Below are positions 25,601-40,600 of a DNA stretch of 64,000 nt, piece after piece (positions within the stretch are counted from its first letter, which is position 1; each line of letters begins with the position of its first letter). The notes below the pieces were generated by a model. It was not told where the DNA came from. It was given only the letters and a program-made list of their open reading frames with translations, and did not search any database. Origin of the DNA: Lutraria lutraria (taxonomy: Eukaryota; Mollusca; Bivalvia; Venerida; Mactridae); NCBI GenBank assembly GCA_964023205.1, contig OZ026839.1, positions 16,522,386 to 16,586,385 on the forward strand. The letters run 5' to 3'. Both the position numbers and the translations under genes were made by a program.

Positions 25601-28600
25601 AAGTCCTGTGTGCGTCATACAGACAATGATCTATACCATAAAATTAGTCCTGATTGCTGTGCTTTCACTAATCCAAGTACACAATTATTGGACTCTATTA
25701 TAGACACTAATTTTTGTCAAATTTCAGAACCCTGTTACTCAATTTCTTTTATTCACATGTGTTGCAACAATGGATCAAGTATTTGTAAGTAAGTGTGATA
25801 CTAGCATTGATAAAACTGCTGGGCAAAAATAGTAAAAATATGATGCTGAGATTAATTCGTTACTAATCATTTAAGGATTCTACTTTGCACGAACGTTGAC
25901 TAAGATGAGACTGGTTGCTTGGTCTCGTATATACATTTTTACAAAATAGACAAATATTCCCTTGAGTATAGTCATGTTCAACAAAGCAATATACACATAA
26001 ACAGTTAATAATCTAATAATTAATAACACCAAGGACTTATATACATACATGGACTCGCAACTACATGTACTTAAAATAGCTAAAACAATGTCGAGAGAAT
26101 TCAACATTCCATAAAACTTAACATAATTTCCAACTGACTGTTCGATAATACTATATAGAGGTTTTAGACTATATGGTTATAAACCGTGGTGAGATTTTTA
26201 CTGCACTTATTGGTATCTCACTCAAACCTTTTTCGCGAAGGTGTCTAAGCTCACTTTTGACCTATAGATATTTCTTGGCATGACGTATTAATTATATACA
26301 GAAACTCTTCCTTCCATTGGGCGGAGAGAAATTAAGACCACGCCAACTTAAAGCGAGTTTGCAATTGTTAAATGTGTACTTCTTGTGCTTGTCAAATTTG
26401 TAAAGTGCTAGTAAAAATGTTCGAAAATGTATTCTTATGCGGCCGAAATATAATATAGGTTATAAACCTTTCATGTCAAACATTTTACATTTATATGAAT
26501 TAACATGCAGTAGATATGACTAAATGCGTAATTAATTTAGCTGACCTTATATTGTAACCGAATTCTCCCCTGGGTAGCACAAGGGAAAATTTGGCAACAG
26601 TAATTCTGCCGGACACTGTCAGAATTCCTCAACCTGACTATTCTACAATTTTGCTGCCACCATCCAAGTTAGACTTGGAAACTCTTATAGGTGTAATAAT
26701 ACACGAGCTGTTATTTTGATGATTTTTATTTCTTTCATTCAAACACATTCATACGATTAATATCCAAAGTTTCAAATAGTGTATAAAGTAATTATTCAAA
26801 TAATTATAAGTACAAGTTAATACTAGTACGAAATCACTTTTCAATAGGATATATTGGAACAATGCTATTAAACTCTCAACTCCAAAAACACTCCCAAAAG
26901 ATCTCCCCTATACCCTTTATTACGTAACAGACCTAAAATATGCAAATTAGACCTGAGTTTTTCATATTGATACCTGAAGTTTCCAGGTTATAGTGAAATT
27001 CAGTCTGTTTCTACAGGTTTTTGTGCACATTATCCGTGAAGTAATAAATCAAATGAAGATAAGACACAGAATGGTATAACACTATATCTAACACACCTAT
27101 CTTAAACATTTAGGATCACAGGATTTAATTAAAATAAAACCCGGGCCAGTACACTGTAAGTAAATTTGCAACAAAATCAACATTTTAATGCGTGGCTAAC
27201 CAATAAGTGGTGTTCACACGGTACTATAACGGCAATAAAAACATACTATTGGTTTCAACAGTGTTAATAACACCAAAGATACTTAACGACTGTCTTTTTA
27301 AAGACATGTCTTGCTTCATATGATAGAAATACAGAACAGTGTTCTGCTTATGTTTGCTGGCTGGTTTATCTGATACTATGTTAATAATGTATAAATAAGT
27401 CACATCAAGAAGAAACATAATTATACATGTATTATATGGATTCAGTTAATACATACCAAGCATGTACTGGATACATAACAAATAAATAGTATATAATTGC
27501 ATCAGTCGATGAAGCTATTTAATCAGTGAAACACCAGATAACTTTGTGTTATTGTTTATTTCTTTCATGTCATCCTGTGGTTGTTTTCCTATGTTTCAGG
27601 TAGTTGTGGATTGGATTTCACACAATATATATTGGACAGATCCATTAATGAACTGGATTGCGATGCAACCCGGGGGTGCAATTAATGACCCGACTAAATA
27701 CAAAGTTATCGTTCATGAACATTTACAGCTGCCTAGGGCTCTCGCCGTAGATCCAATCCATGGGTAAGAGTTTATTTCTATTTAAGTAAACTAATACTAA
27801 CGCATAACTTAACTATTATGTTACATATTAAAACCAATTAAAACACATTAGAATATTTTAAATTGAGTTTAAGGTAATATGAGTATTTTATTTAGAAAGA
27901 TCACTTTATGCTATCATTATATTTAGCATTATAAAGTACATTACGTGACTAGTCTGTTCATGAACTTACTTTCATTATACCCCCGCTTACACTAAACTGT
28001 TCATGTTATATTTTAGATATTTATTCTGGAGTGACTTCAGTATTAATCCAGTCATCGAACGTTCTTCTTTAACTGGTGAATACAGACAAAAGTTGATATT
28101 CAACCAATTAACAGATCCTAATGCTATTGTTGCCGACCATGTTTCCAAAAGAATATATTGGGTGGATCTGTAAGTTAAACAGCTTTTTTAAAATCACTTT
28201 TATGCATGCATATACTAATTTTACAAAACTTTCTGCGTTATAGAAGTGTCTGAAAAGCGATTTATTTGCATTCCCATGACGCCGTCTATCTGCATGGACC
28301 CAAGAACAACAAATGCATACACATACCAATAAATAGTTCAGTCACGCTCAAGTAAACCGGACCAAATATATCCAAAAATGTGTATACCAAAGTAAATCTA
28401 AACAAAATATCTATCAGAATAATCAATATTTCGAAAAAATATCATTGTTTTGACAATTTATATTAAACTTGTTTTTGTTCACTATATGCAATTTTCAATG
28501 CGGACTAATCTATGAAACCGGAACTAGTTTAAAATTAATGCAGATCTAAGTAAGTATATACCGCTGTGTCTCTATAAACAATAACCAGTCAGAAACCATG

Positions 28601-31600
28601 TAATATTAGTAAATGCAATGGCGGTGTGCGAGTAAAAAATATGTTTCGGAAATAATTGCCTCTTCTGAAAAAGTTTAATTCACAGACAAACTTTCCGCTA
28701 AAATTAGACGCATTTATTCCTACTAAACGAAATTGGGTCAAATTACGGCGTGTTTTTTTTATTAGTTTCCATAAAAGATCGGAAACTCTTTGGGATTTGT
28801 TTGGTGGAAGTGATTTATTATTCATAGCTATGATTTTTGCGGCTAGTACCTAAACTAGTCATTTTATGACACAAATTCTTCTTGCAATTATCCATTATAT
28901 ATTGTTTTACATATACATCTAACACATTTTTACACTTTCACAGAATGTTTGTCAGTTGTAGGGTATGCCTCTTTAAATCGTTGTTTTATGTTGAATTTAT
29001 TTCGATTTTACCATTTTGACTATACGATGTAGTGATCATGTTTGTGTGTTACAATTCTTTGTTTTAATGTACTACCTGTTTTAACGAAAAAAAGATTTAT
29101 TTACTTGGCAAAAGATAAAACTGCAAATATTTCAAATTTATTGTTTTAAAACATCAAATATCCAACACGAATTTACAATCCTAGTTTATAACAAGAACGT
29201 CAATTTATATTAGTTGACTGTAATAGTCACTCCATAATTATATGTTTATTTGTAAACACCAGTTCACTGTCATTACAACTAATCATGTTTATTTGTAAAC
29301 ACCAGTTCACTGTCATTACAACTAATCATGATGTTCATTTGTAAACACCGGTTCACAGTCATAACAATTAATTATGTTTATTCGTAAACACCAGTTCACT
29401 GTCATTACAACTAATCATGTTTATTTGTAAACACAAGTTCACTGTCATTACAACTAATCATGTTTATTTGTAAACACCAGTTCACAGTCATAACAATTAA
29501 TTATGTTTATTTGTAAACACCAGTTCACTGTCATTACAACTAATCATGTTTATGTGTAAACACAAGTTCACTGTCATTACAACTAATCATGTTCATTTGT
29601 AAACACCAGTTCACAGTCATAACAATTAATCATGTTTATTTGTAAACACCAGTTCACTGTCATTACAACTAATCATGTTTATTTGTAAACACCAGTTCGC
29701 TGTCATAACAATTAATTATGTTTATTTGTAAACACCAGTTCACTGCCATTACAACTAATCATGTTCATTTCTAAACACCAGTTCAATGTCATTACAACTA
29801 ATCATGTTCATTTGTAAACACCAGTTCACAGTCATAACAATTAATCATGTTTATTTGTAAAACCAGTTTACTGTCATTACAACTAATAATGTTTATTTGT
29901 AAACACCAGTTCACATTCATAACAATTAATCATGTTTATTTGTAAACACCAGTTCACGGTCATAACAATTAATCATGTTCATTTGTAAACACCAGTTCAC
30001 GGTCATAATGTTCAATTACTATGTTCCTTCATATACAGCGATTGGCACTTGCCAATGTTAGATATTTACGTTTGATCATATTCGGTTTTCAGGGAATTCA
30101 TAGATTCAGCAACTTATGATGGAACACAGAGAATGCATATCGTGCGTGCAACTAATGTACGGTACTTCGACGTCGCCTTGTTTGAGGTAAATTGTACCAT
30201 AGTTACCTTCATTGTTGTTTCTACTGATACTGTATGGTGATATGATGTCTGTTTCTTGTAAAATATATAAACATTTCATTACCTATATAAAATACTAAAG
30301 TTCAGTACTCATATTTGATTTTATCACTTAAACGGGGAGGGATTCATTCTTCCACTTCAGCTGTATATAATGTGTAGCCAATGGAATATATGTTTCGTTG
30401 AATCCTAATAAAAGTTTAGCTGATACTTCAGTCACATATACCACGATTGTAAAACGATCAGTTGACCCTATGTCTAGTATGTTTTTATACGCCGCAGACA
30501 CCGTAAGGGGTTCGTGCGGTAACCCTTTGAACTTGTCTGCGCAACACCTTAATACTCTAGACTGTGGGATAAAAATGTTATCAATGAGTTAAAGTGGTCA
30601 CCCCTGGTGTTATGCGCATCGCCCATGTTAACACCATTTTCCCATATCCCGGAATGACGTTATAGTTCCAATCATCTGGCCTATAAGAGGGTTCTGTTCA
30701 CCAGGATGTCTAACCCTCGTAATGTTGAGAAGGCGCACACATACAATGACTGCATCCGGGTTTTTTGCTTCTTGATGGTAAACAAACATCAGAATCTTTC
30801 TGTAAGGATACCAAATGCATTTTCCATAACTCTCCGGGCCCTAGAAAGATCTTTCGTCATTGGCAAGAGCCCATATGGAGAAGGGGCTTCATGAGCCCGG
30901 GTCTGCAATAATATGATACTGACATCAGTGTGCATCAACATTCAATCACATGTCTGGAACGACCAGGAACTATTTTACGACATCCTATATAGTTGTAGAA
31001 CACGAACCCCTCTTTTTAAGACTCAATATGACAATATGTTTGCCATTGAGGGCTTCCGAGAGCCTGTATATATAGAAAGACCATTTTGTAGAAACGGATA
31101 ACTGTAGTTTATTACCGACTACAATAGATTATAACTTTCAACTACGACTATACTACGATTGTTTGATCCGTGATGATTTTTGCACAATGCTCATGGGTAC
31201 ACAAAGTGTACTACAACTGACCTGGGAAACATTGCAGACAGCTACGGACAACTACATTGTATCCGGGGCTAATCCGGGGATCGACCCTTTAATGGGTGAC
31301 CGGGGCACGATCGTTTAACTGGGACATGAGATTATGTGAATGTAGCATTAAGTATTTAAAATATATAAAGTTGTGCATTCGTATTATCAAATTAAATACC
31401 GGTACAAAACTAACTGAAATATCTTACACGAAACATGAAACTGTCGTGAGGTACAAACATAAATGAAAGAGATGGTATTCAACTTCAAGAAATTTATCCG
31501 ATTCATCCATAGAAATGTAAGAGAAACTTGAAACAGAAGAAAATGTAAATAAGTCTCGTGACAGTCATGACGTAGTCTATTGCACACATTATTTTGATGA

Positions 31601-34600
31601 TGTTGACATAACTGCATGACTTAAATGATAACATTTTGTAGATTGATCTTAATAATTTTAGGACATCCTAATCACCACAGATATAAACAATTATTTTACT
31701 GGCGAAATTCCATACAGTGCAAGGTTCTACAATAAAACTACAGGACAAGAAATGGAGCACATTCGAATCAATACCACCAGAGAGGCATATTTTGGTGTAT
31801 GTTTATATAATGAGAGGATGCAACCAGAAATACCTGATTTGGGTAACTATAGTAATCACTGATATAGTTTAATTCTGTCATTTATTTGTAGATTTATGTA
31901 GATTTATGTAGATTTATGTAGATTTATGTATCTAGAATTCCTCCCTGTAGATTATGTTGAGAATGGTCTCAGCTACTGTTTATTGATAGTTATATAGTGT
32001 TATAATCTCAGTTCTGTATTCTCGTCTTTATAATCTTGGGTTAGTAATTTCTATTCTACAATCCAAGTTTTACAGTTTCGGATTTATGTAATGTCAGTTC
32101 TGTTATCTCAGATGCTATGAAACTAGTAGACAATACAATTAGGTAAACATAGCATGGAACAAATTCAGGAAAATTGTAGTGCAAATAAAGTACATTTTGT
32201 AATCATTACAACACAAGATGGCATAATAACCATAACAATATCGTGTAAATAAACGGGCTCAATTTCATTTTCACTGTGAAAGAAGTTTATCTGATGACTG
32301 TAACGAAAAACGGCATCCGTGCGTTCAAATAATGGTCCGGTTGTGCTCGTCGAACTTAAATTTGAAAAACGAAATATATTCCTTGACGTTGAAATACTCA
32401 CCCGCCGAATCAAACCTACGACCCGTCCCCTTTCTACAAGTGACACAAATTAATATACATTGTACAATGTGTTAACATGACATACATCAATAAAATATAC
32501 AACACGTATGAATTTATGAAAAGCCATGTCAAACAATATTACATATCAAGGATAAGTCGCGGTTTAGCAAATTATTAACATGTACTGATTGTTTTATAAG
32601 AAAGGCTTTCTTTCTAGATAAATGTAAATCTGCTGATTGCCAGGATATCTGTGTGAACGAAGCAACAGGTGCAACATGCTTGTGCCGTGAGGGCTTTGAT
32701 TTAGCAAGTGATGGACGTTCTTGTACAGGTAATATTTAGATATATATATTTCATACAGTCAGGCATGTGTAAGCAGCCAACTCAAAGTAAAGGTCATTCT
32801 GTAAATAACGGTCATTCCATAAAAAAACCTCTTTATTATTTTGAGAAAACTTGCCTGCAAATAAAGGTCATTTGTTTAAAAGGGACACATTTTGTCTTCC
32901 AGCGGATGACATTTGTTCACAGGTTTGATAGTATGTGAAACGAATACATGGATGCATAAAGTTATATACATTTGTATTTCAAATACTTAAATGAGATTTA
33001 AACTTAATCTGATTTGATACATTTATTTTTCTCCAAATGATAAAAAACTGTATTTATGATAAACTCAGATCATTTTCAATGTATGGAATATTTGCCAATG
33101 TACTAGTACTAATATAATTTCAGTCCTGAAGAAGATTCTGTATCCATTCAGTGTGTTATTTTATCCCGTTTATTATGTTATTTTACAGAACACGGTGGAA
33201 AACATCAACGTGCTGTTGTGATCAATACGGGGAAGGATTTATGTCTATTAGATATACGTGTACTCAGCGATCATCATAATTACGCTCCGATATGTTTTTA
33301 TAATGGCACCGATGGTGAAGTTATAACATTTTTTGATATAGACATGGACGAGAGAGACGTTTATTTCTCCATTGAAAACTTCCTATACAGGTTCCTAGTT
33401 GCTTATACAAGTAGTTTTGTCCTTTACTAACTTCAACAATTAACCTTCCGGTTAATCTTTGATGATACACCTTACTAACCTGGATGACTACAGCTAGTTA
33501 CCATCATCTGTACGTCAGCTGATAAATGGCTCACTCACCTTCCCTCAATTATATCACATTGTTTCTGACCATCGAATTGTTTCACATTTTGGGTTACATA
33601 AAAGAAAATACAAAACAAATAATCAGCGTAAGAAGAAGAAAAGTAGTACATAGTGTAGCAATATTGATAAATATATCTGATAGAGAAAACAAATAGGTTC
33701 ATATTCATCTAAGGTGTGCTTAATGGAATGTCTCGGTAAATTTGATAAGAAGGTCGTAAATGTTTGCAGTAAACTTTTGTAACCGGTCTCCTACATATAC
33801 ATGTATATAGACTGCCTCATTAGAATATATGTAAAATGTCTCAGTAAAAGTATATACTTTAGTAGAACGTCTATAATGTATATTGAAAAAGTTATATGTA
33901 AAATGTCTCTGTAAAATAATATAGAATGTCTCAGTAAAGGTATATGTGAAATGTCTCTGTAAAATTATATAGAATGTATCTGTAAAAATATATGTAAAAT
34001 GTCTCTGTAAAATAATACAGAATGTCTCAGTAAAGTTATATGTAAAATGTCTCTGTAAAATAATACAGAATGTCTCAGTAAAGTTATATGTAAAATGTCT
34101 CTGTAAAATTATATAGATTGTCTCAGTAAAATTATATACAATGTCTCAGTAAAGTTATATATAAAATGTCTCTGTAAAATTATATAGAATGTCTCTGTAA
34201 AATTATATAGAATGTCTCAGTAAAATTATATACAATGTCTCAGTAAAGTTATATATAAAATGTCTCTGTAAAATTATATAGAATGTCTCTGTAAAATTAT
34301 ATAGAATGTCTCAGTAAAGTTATATAGATAGCAAGGTTTTTGTCTTGTATAAGATGGTTGGTTGATAGATATTTATATATTTTCAGAGTTCACATTGATG
34401 CTGGTGTTGATGGTTCTTACAGGCCGAAAACAATTCTGACACAACATAATTATAACATACATGGTAAATACTAAATAGTGATTTATGACTTGACGTTATG
34501 ATACATTAACAATTATATACAGTCTAACTTGTGAACAAAAGTCACCCTTAGAAAGGTAAAATATGGTGATAATTGACAGAGAACCTTTAGTCTGAGGTCA

Positions 34601-37600
34601 GTTACTTTCAAATATTCAATGACATTTTTGCAAAGTATAACCTTTATTTACAAGGGAGTTGTTTATTCAGAAGTGGCTGCAAACGCATGTTTGACTGCAT
34701 GTGAATGTAATGACATTGTCCATTATGTTTAACACATGTGGGAAATGTTGTATGTTCCAATATTGTTTGTATGTTGTATAAGTTCAGATGTTACATTATA
34801 CAGCAGTGAAATAAGTACTTATATTTCTATATCAGGTATGAGTTATGATTACAAGTACAAGATGTTGTACTATGGAGTAGCTTCCGATCCTCAGCAGATA
34901 TGGTATCACGATGTTCAAAGCGGCAAATTCTTCAACAAACACAATGTTGCAAATGGAAATCTCAACAGTTTGACTGTGACACCTCTCACTGGGTATGTTA
35001 TTGTGTTTAATAATTATTATGTACCTTAAATCTTTTTATTTTAACAATACAAGTGCATGCGAATTTAAACATCAACTGTCAGTAATATTACAAGATGACT
35101 TCATTCTGTATGTGGAAGATCTCCTGTATGCTGTTGTTACAGGATGATGTCGGTCTAGCTTATATAAATCTAGAACTTCACTTGGGGATTGTATCATTTT
35201 TGTTCCAAAACTAAGAAAGTATGATTCCGCAGAAAGTTTTCAAATGATTAGTTCTATGTAGCCAACAAAAATGCAGAACACAGACATCGAAGACAATCAG
35301 ACGACCAGGGTTCGTCATTGGTAACATTTTCTAATTTCAGCAAAGGTTACTGGATCGCAGACGAGAACACATTACAGGTCGTAGACCTAATTGGTACACT
35401 CGGATCAACGGAAGAAATCACAAATGTCACAATCGATATACCTTTAACGAAACCAAAACATATGGTACACGATAGTAAATATGAAACGTAAGTGGCTTGT
35501 TTTCGATTAATCTGTCACATTTGATATCAATTGAATGCAAATACATGTGACTAAATTTAAAAAAAGAAATATAGCACCAGTTTTGAATGCAGAATAGTAT
35601 AAAGAAGTGTTTTGATCGCTTTCGAATAATGAATGACCACGATCACAAGTGTTCCACGAGAAGTTAAATAAGCACCTACGAAGTGTATCGACTCCCTCCC
35701 CCGCCCATAACGTCTTCCCGGTCAAAATTCTATAGAAAATAGAAAAATGTGACCATTGTTATGAATTACAAACACTGACTCGCCTACCCTAATGTATGAG
35801 TATAGCAAACACTGACTCGCCTACCCTAATGTATGAGTATAGCAAACACTGACTCGCCTACCCTAATGTATGAGTATAGCAAACACTGACTTGCCTACCC
35901 CAATGTATGAGTATAGCAAACACTGACTCGCCTACCCCAATGTATGAGTATAGCAAACACTGACTCATCTACCTCAATGTACGGATACAACAATGAGTCA
36001 CTCGCCATATTTTCGATTGACGGAAGTGACAATATCCAGGATAGTGCATGCTCTTCATTATTATATTTCAGTACTTATTTATATACTACTAAAAATTTGA
36101 TAAGGATCACTTTTTGTTCTGTATGACATTATCGTTGATTTTGGATTACATGCATAATTAAGATATGAAATTTTGTTATTTTCAAAGATGCATATCATGA
36201 GTGCAACATGTAATCCATACATTAAATCATTCGAGCGTAACGAGCGTCGAAATGAGGACAGAGTCAAAATTAGACATTTAATGAGTATGTGTGGGGAATA
36301 GAACTTTGAGGAAAATGGGCTAAAGTGCTAACTTTTGCGTTAAGTATCGAGACTGATGTCCTTGCGCGTCAAAAACAACCCGACATCGACTCTTCGTGCT
36401 TCATGATGAGTCAATGACGAAACCGGTCGGCTATTGAATTATATAATAATGCCTATGGAATGTTAGTTATTTTTCATTACTAATTTGCTTGACTCGGATA
36501 TTTTTTAACATTGATATGTATATAGATTTATATGTAGTCGAAAACTTGAATAATTTCAGATTATATGTTCTTATAGAAGGGTTTAATGAACACACAGATC
36601 TCATGGGTATTGATTACAATGGTTCCGTCTCAAATTACCTAGCAACAGATCGTCCAATAACAGACTTTGCTTTATACAAGGTAACGTATATTTATGTTTC
36701 ATTCTTTAAATACATATGACCTTTTTTCTAACAGGAAATAAACATATTTACCTTGTGCTATTTTTTATATACCTTATGATATATTCAACACCATATGATG
36801 TACTTCATATACCGTATGATAAACTTCATATAACCAGTGATGTACTTCATATCCATGTGGTGTACTTCATATAACCAGTGATGTACTTCATATACCATGT
36901 GATGTACTTCATATACCATGTGATGTACTTCATATACCATGTGATGTACTTCATATAACCAGTGATGTACTTCATATACCATGTGATGTACTTCATATAC
37001 CATGTGATGTACTTCATATACCATGTGATGTACTTCATATACCCTGTGATGTACTTCATATACCATGTGATGTACTTCATATACCATGTGATGTACTTCA
37101 TATACCCTGTGATGTACTTCATATACCCTGTGATGTACTTCATATACCATGTGATGTACTTCATATACCCTGTGATGTACTTCATATACCATGTGATGTA
37201 CTTCATATACCCTGTGATGTACTTCATATACCCTGTGATGTACTTCATAAACCCTGTGATGTACTTCATATACCCTGTGATGTACTTCATATACCCTGTG
37301 ATGTACTTCATATAATATGTGATGTACTTCATATACCCTGTGATGTACTTCATATACCATGTGATGTACTTCATATACTATGTGATGAACTTCATATAGC
37401 ATGTGCTGTACTTCATATACCATGTGGTGTACTTCATATACCCTGTGATGAACTTCATATACCATGTGATGTACTTCATATACCATGTGGTGTACTTCAT
37501 ATACCCTGTGATGAACTTCATATAGCATGTGATGTACTTCATATACCATGTGATGTACTTCATATACCATGTGATGAACTTCATATACCATGTGATGTAC

Positions 37601-40600
37601 TTCATATACCGTGTGATGTACTTCATATACCATGTGATGTACTTCATATACAATGTGATAAAATGTGGAATCATTAATTTTCGTTGGGTATTTAATTTCG
37701 TGAATTTCGTGGGTCAGCTCATCCACGAAATCAAATCCCACGAATTTAAATGCAGAGATAAGGCATTTCATCTCAAAAATCAATATCCACGAATGTATGT
37801 CCCCACGAGATAGCCATTTTAATAAAAAACATGAAAGTTAAGCCCAACGAAAATAAATGAAAGTACAGTACCTGAATTAATGATATCATAGACAAGTTCG
37901 AGCATTGGTTATCTTGGGTCAAAAACAAGCTCACCAAGATAAATCTTAGGAAAACCTTGTTAACACTATTATGTTACAGTTTGAATCTTTGATTGAATCT
38001 TCAACAAATCTTATCTGAATTTTTGTCTTAGTTCGAACATGGGTCATCTGGGGACAGAAAGTAGGTCACCAGGTCAAATCACGGGAAAAACTTGATAACA
38101 ACAGGCATTGTGACACAGGCTCAAAACAATGCTTTCAACAGCGAGCAATGATGTTCGTCTGTGAAATATAGGACCATCTTATATTTGTAATATGGTGATA
38201 TTGTAAATTGCAGGAATTTGTAGTGCTCGTAAATAAAGACGATAATGATAAATATCAGATACAGACAGCTGATATAGGACTTGGTATGCCTTTACAAGTT
38301 GTCGATGAAGGAGCAATAGATGGATTGGATCAAATTAATGGAATAAAAATACTTGACGTGACTGTACAAGCTCGTTATGCAAGTATGTAAATTACTATAA
38401 TCTTTATCATGTAAAGAATATTAATAAAACGAGAATATTGCATCACACCAAGATGCAATGTAATTGACTCACTTAACAACAAATGAACAAATCTGATAAA
38501 GATGTCATCCACAGGTAAAGATGATATCCATAAACTATAAAACAGGAAACACTATAACACAGAATTGAAAATTGTTAACAATATTATTACAAATATAGAA
38601 GCTTATTTGACATGATGGTGTGTTATATATTGCAGACCCTTGTGGAGAAACCAATGACTATGGTGGATGTGAGGATATTTGTTTACCTGAAGGGGACACG
38701 GCAACCTGTAAATGTAGTATTGGTTTCACTCTACACTCGGACGGCAAACAATGTGTTTCTAGTAAGTACCATAAATAGCAACTCTCCATTCATGTGTGAG
38801 TGAATGTTTTAAACAAATAATATTAACTCACGACTCTACAGATGAATGTTATGTCACTCACAATATTATTTTCTTTTGAACATCTTCCGCCCGGCATAAG
38901 ATGAAAGCCCTAAATATAAAACTTGTTTACATTTTAAATGTTTAATATACATATATGTGGGCATGTAGTGAACATTAACTGTTCACTGACGTCTACACTA
39001 AATAAATCATTGACATACCTGTTGATTTCTAAGCTTTTTTAATGTAAGTATTCAACCCAACATTAACTTTGAATAAATATTTTTATAAGGTTTTATACGG
39101 TTTTATATGGTTTTATACGGTTTTATACGGTTGAACGTTTTTAATTTGACTTATTGTAAGTGCTTCATGTATTGTTAATAAATGCATTGTATTGTATGTC
39201 ATGAGTGAAATGCATTCAGCATTTTTAGCTTAGTTGTTTTCAAAGAAAAGGTTGAGCTATTGTGATCACTGCATCGTCTGCGACTGTGCAAAAACGTTAC
39301 TCAGAAACTATAAGAGGTAGCAACACGAAACATCATAGGTGGATAGATCTCACTGAGGCGGTGAACAGACAGGCGTTGGCGCCTCCTCTAGCGGCGCACT
39401 CGTCTAAACATTAGTACAATGTACTAATCCTAAAACCAAAATAAACACTTGCTTCATCATAGCAATGCGATCTACCTTTGATACATAAGCGAAAGAACTT
39501 ATACGTGTAGCAATAAACCATTTAGACGCCGCTAGTTGCGCTTAAGACTTGTCGGGATAGCACAGTAAAAACGACGAACCTTTTTGGTATTTTGAAGGAC
39601 ATATCGCTTACCCACTAACCTGATGTAAAAAGGTTACAAACACAAAACATAGATACATGTAGATACGTATATAATTTATATCACTTAACACCTCAATTAA
39701 TTTCCCGTATTTTATTTACAAGGACCTGCAACTGACAATTTCTTGTTGGTTTCTGATGTGACATATAACAAGATATTCCAAATTCCTCTCAACGATACAT
39801 CCAAACTGATTGCCATTCGGTAAGGAAATCTTTTACTATTTTATTGATTGTTTGTCAACTTAGAGTCTTGATATGGCATCTAAATGCTGCTTGTAACAAT
39901 CATATTACATGTATACTCGGCATTGTTATTACATTAAATCGGCTGACGCATGGAACGAATGTATTGTGGTAAAAGAAATTTATGTAATTGTTAGATTTTC
40001 AGAAGATTTCAAATACATCAAATATTGTGCTTTTTCATTTTTATTATAATAAATTAAACTGATATTCTTGTAAATGTGATATCTAGTATGCCAGTTGAAC
40101 ACCTACAGGTGTATCATTATGTGTCAGATAAGGATGAGTATTTGAAAAGCACGTAGAGCAAACACATATTGGTCAGACTCAGGGCTTGTACCTTTTCCTT
40201 CTAGACAAATTGACTCAACTTGGTATATTTTCTATATTTTATATGCATTTTTTAATTGAAGAACTCCCGACATAGGCCGTCCGGATGGGGTATTGTTTAA
40301 CTACTTGACAAATGAAATGTTTTGGAGTAATTCGTTCCAAGCACAGTTATGGGCTGTGACATTGAATGGTACTAGACAACATCTATATGGCGATATCGGT
40401 AAGTTTACTTATGTGTACAATGTTCGTAGATGCATGAATCTGTTTTATGACACAATTATGCCTCGTATGTTGAATGATATCTCTATTTTCTTATAATATG
40501 TCCAGTTATGTAATGCGATCACACACAGACTTATATAAAACAAATGATTATCGTTTTAAAACCTAGATTTTCATACTCTTGCGTATTGCAAACTTTTTGT

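Noticed and set aside
36785..37783. 332-codon minus-strand open frame
   Set aside because: It lies almost wholly on the 21-base minisatellite in intron 13. The open frame follows from the period, and other frames on both strands are also open.
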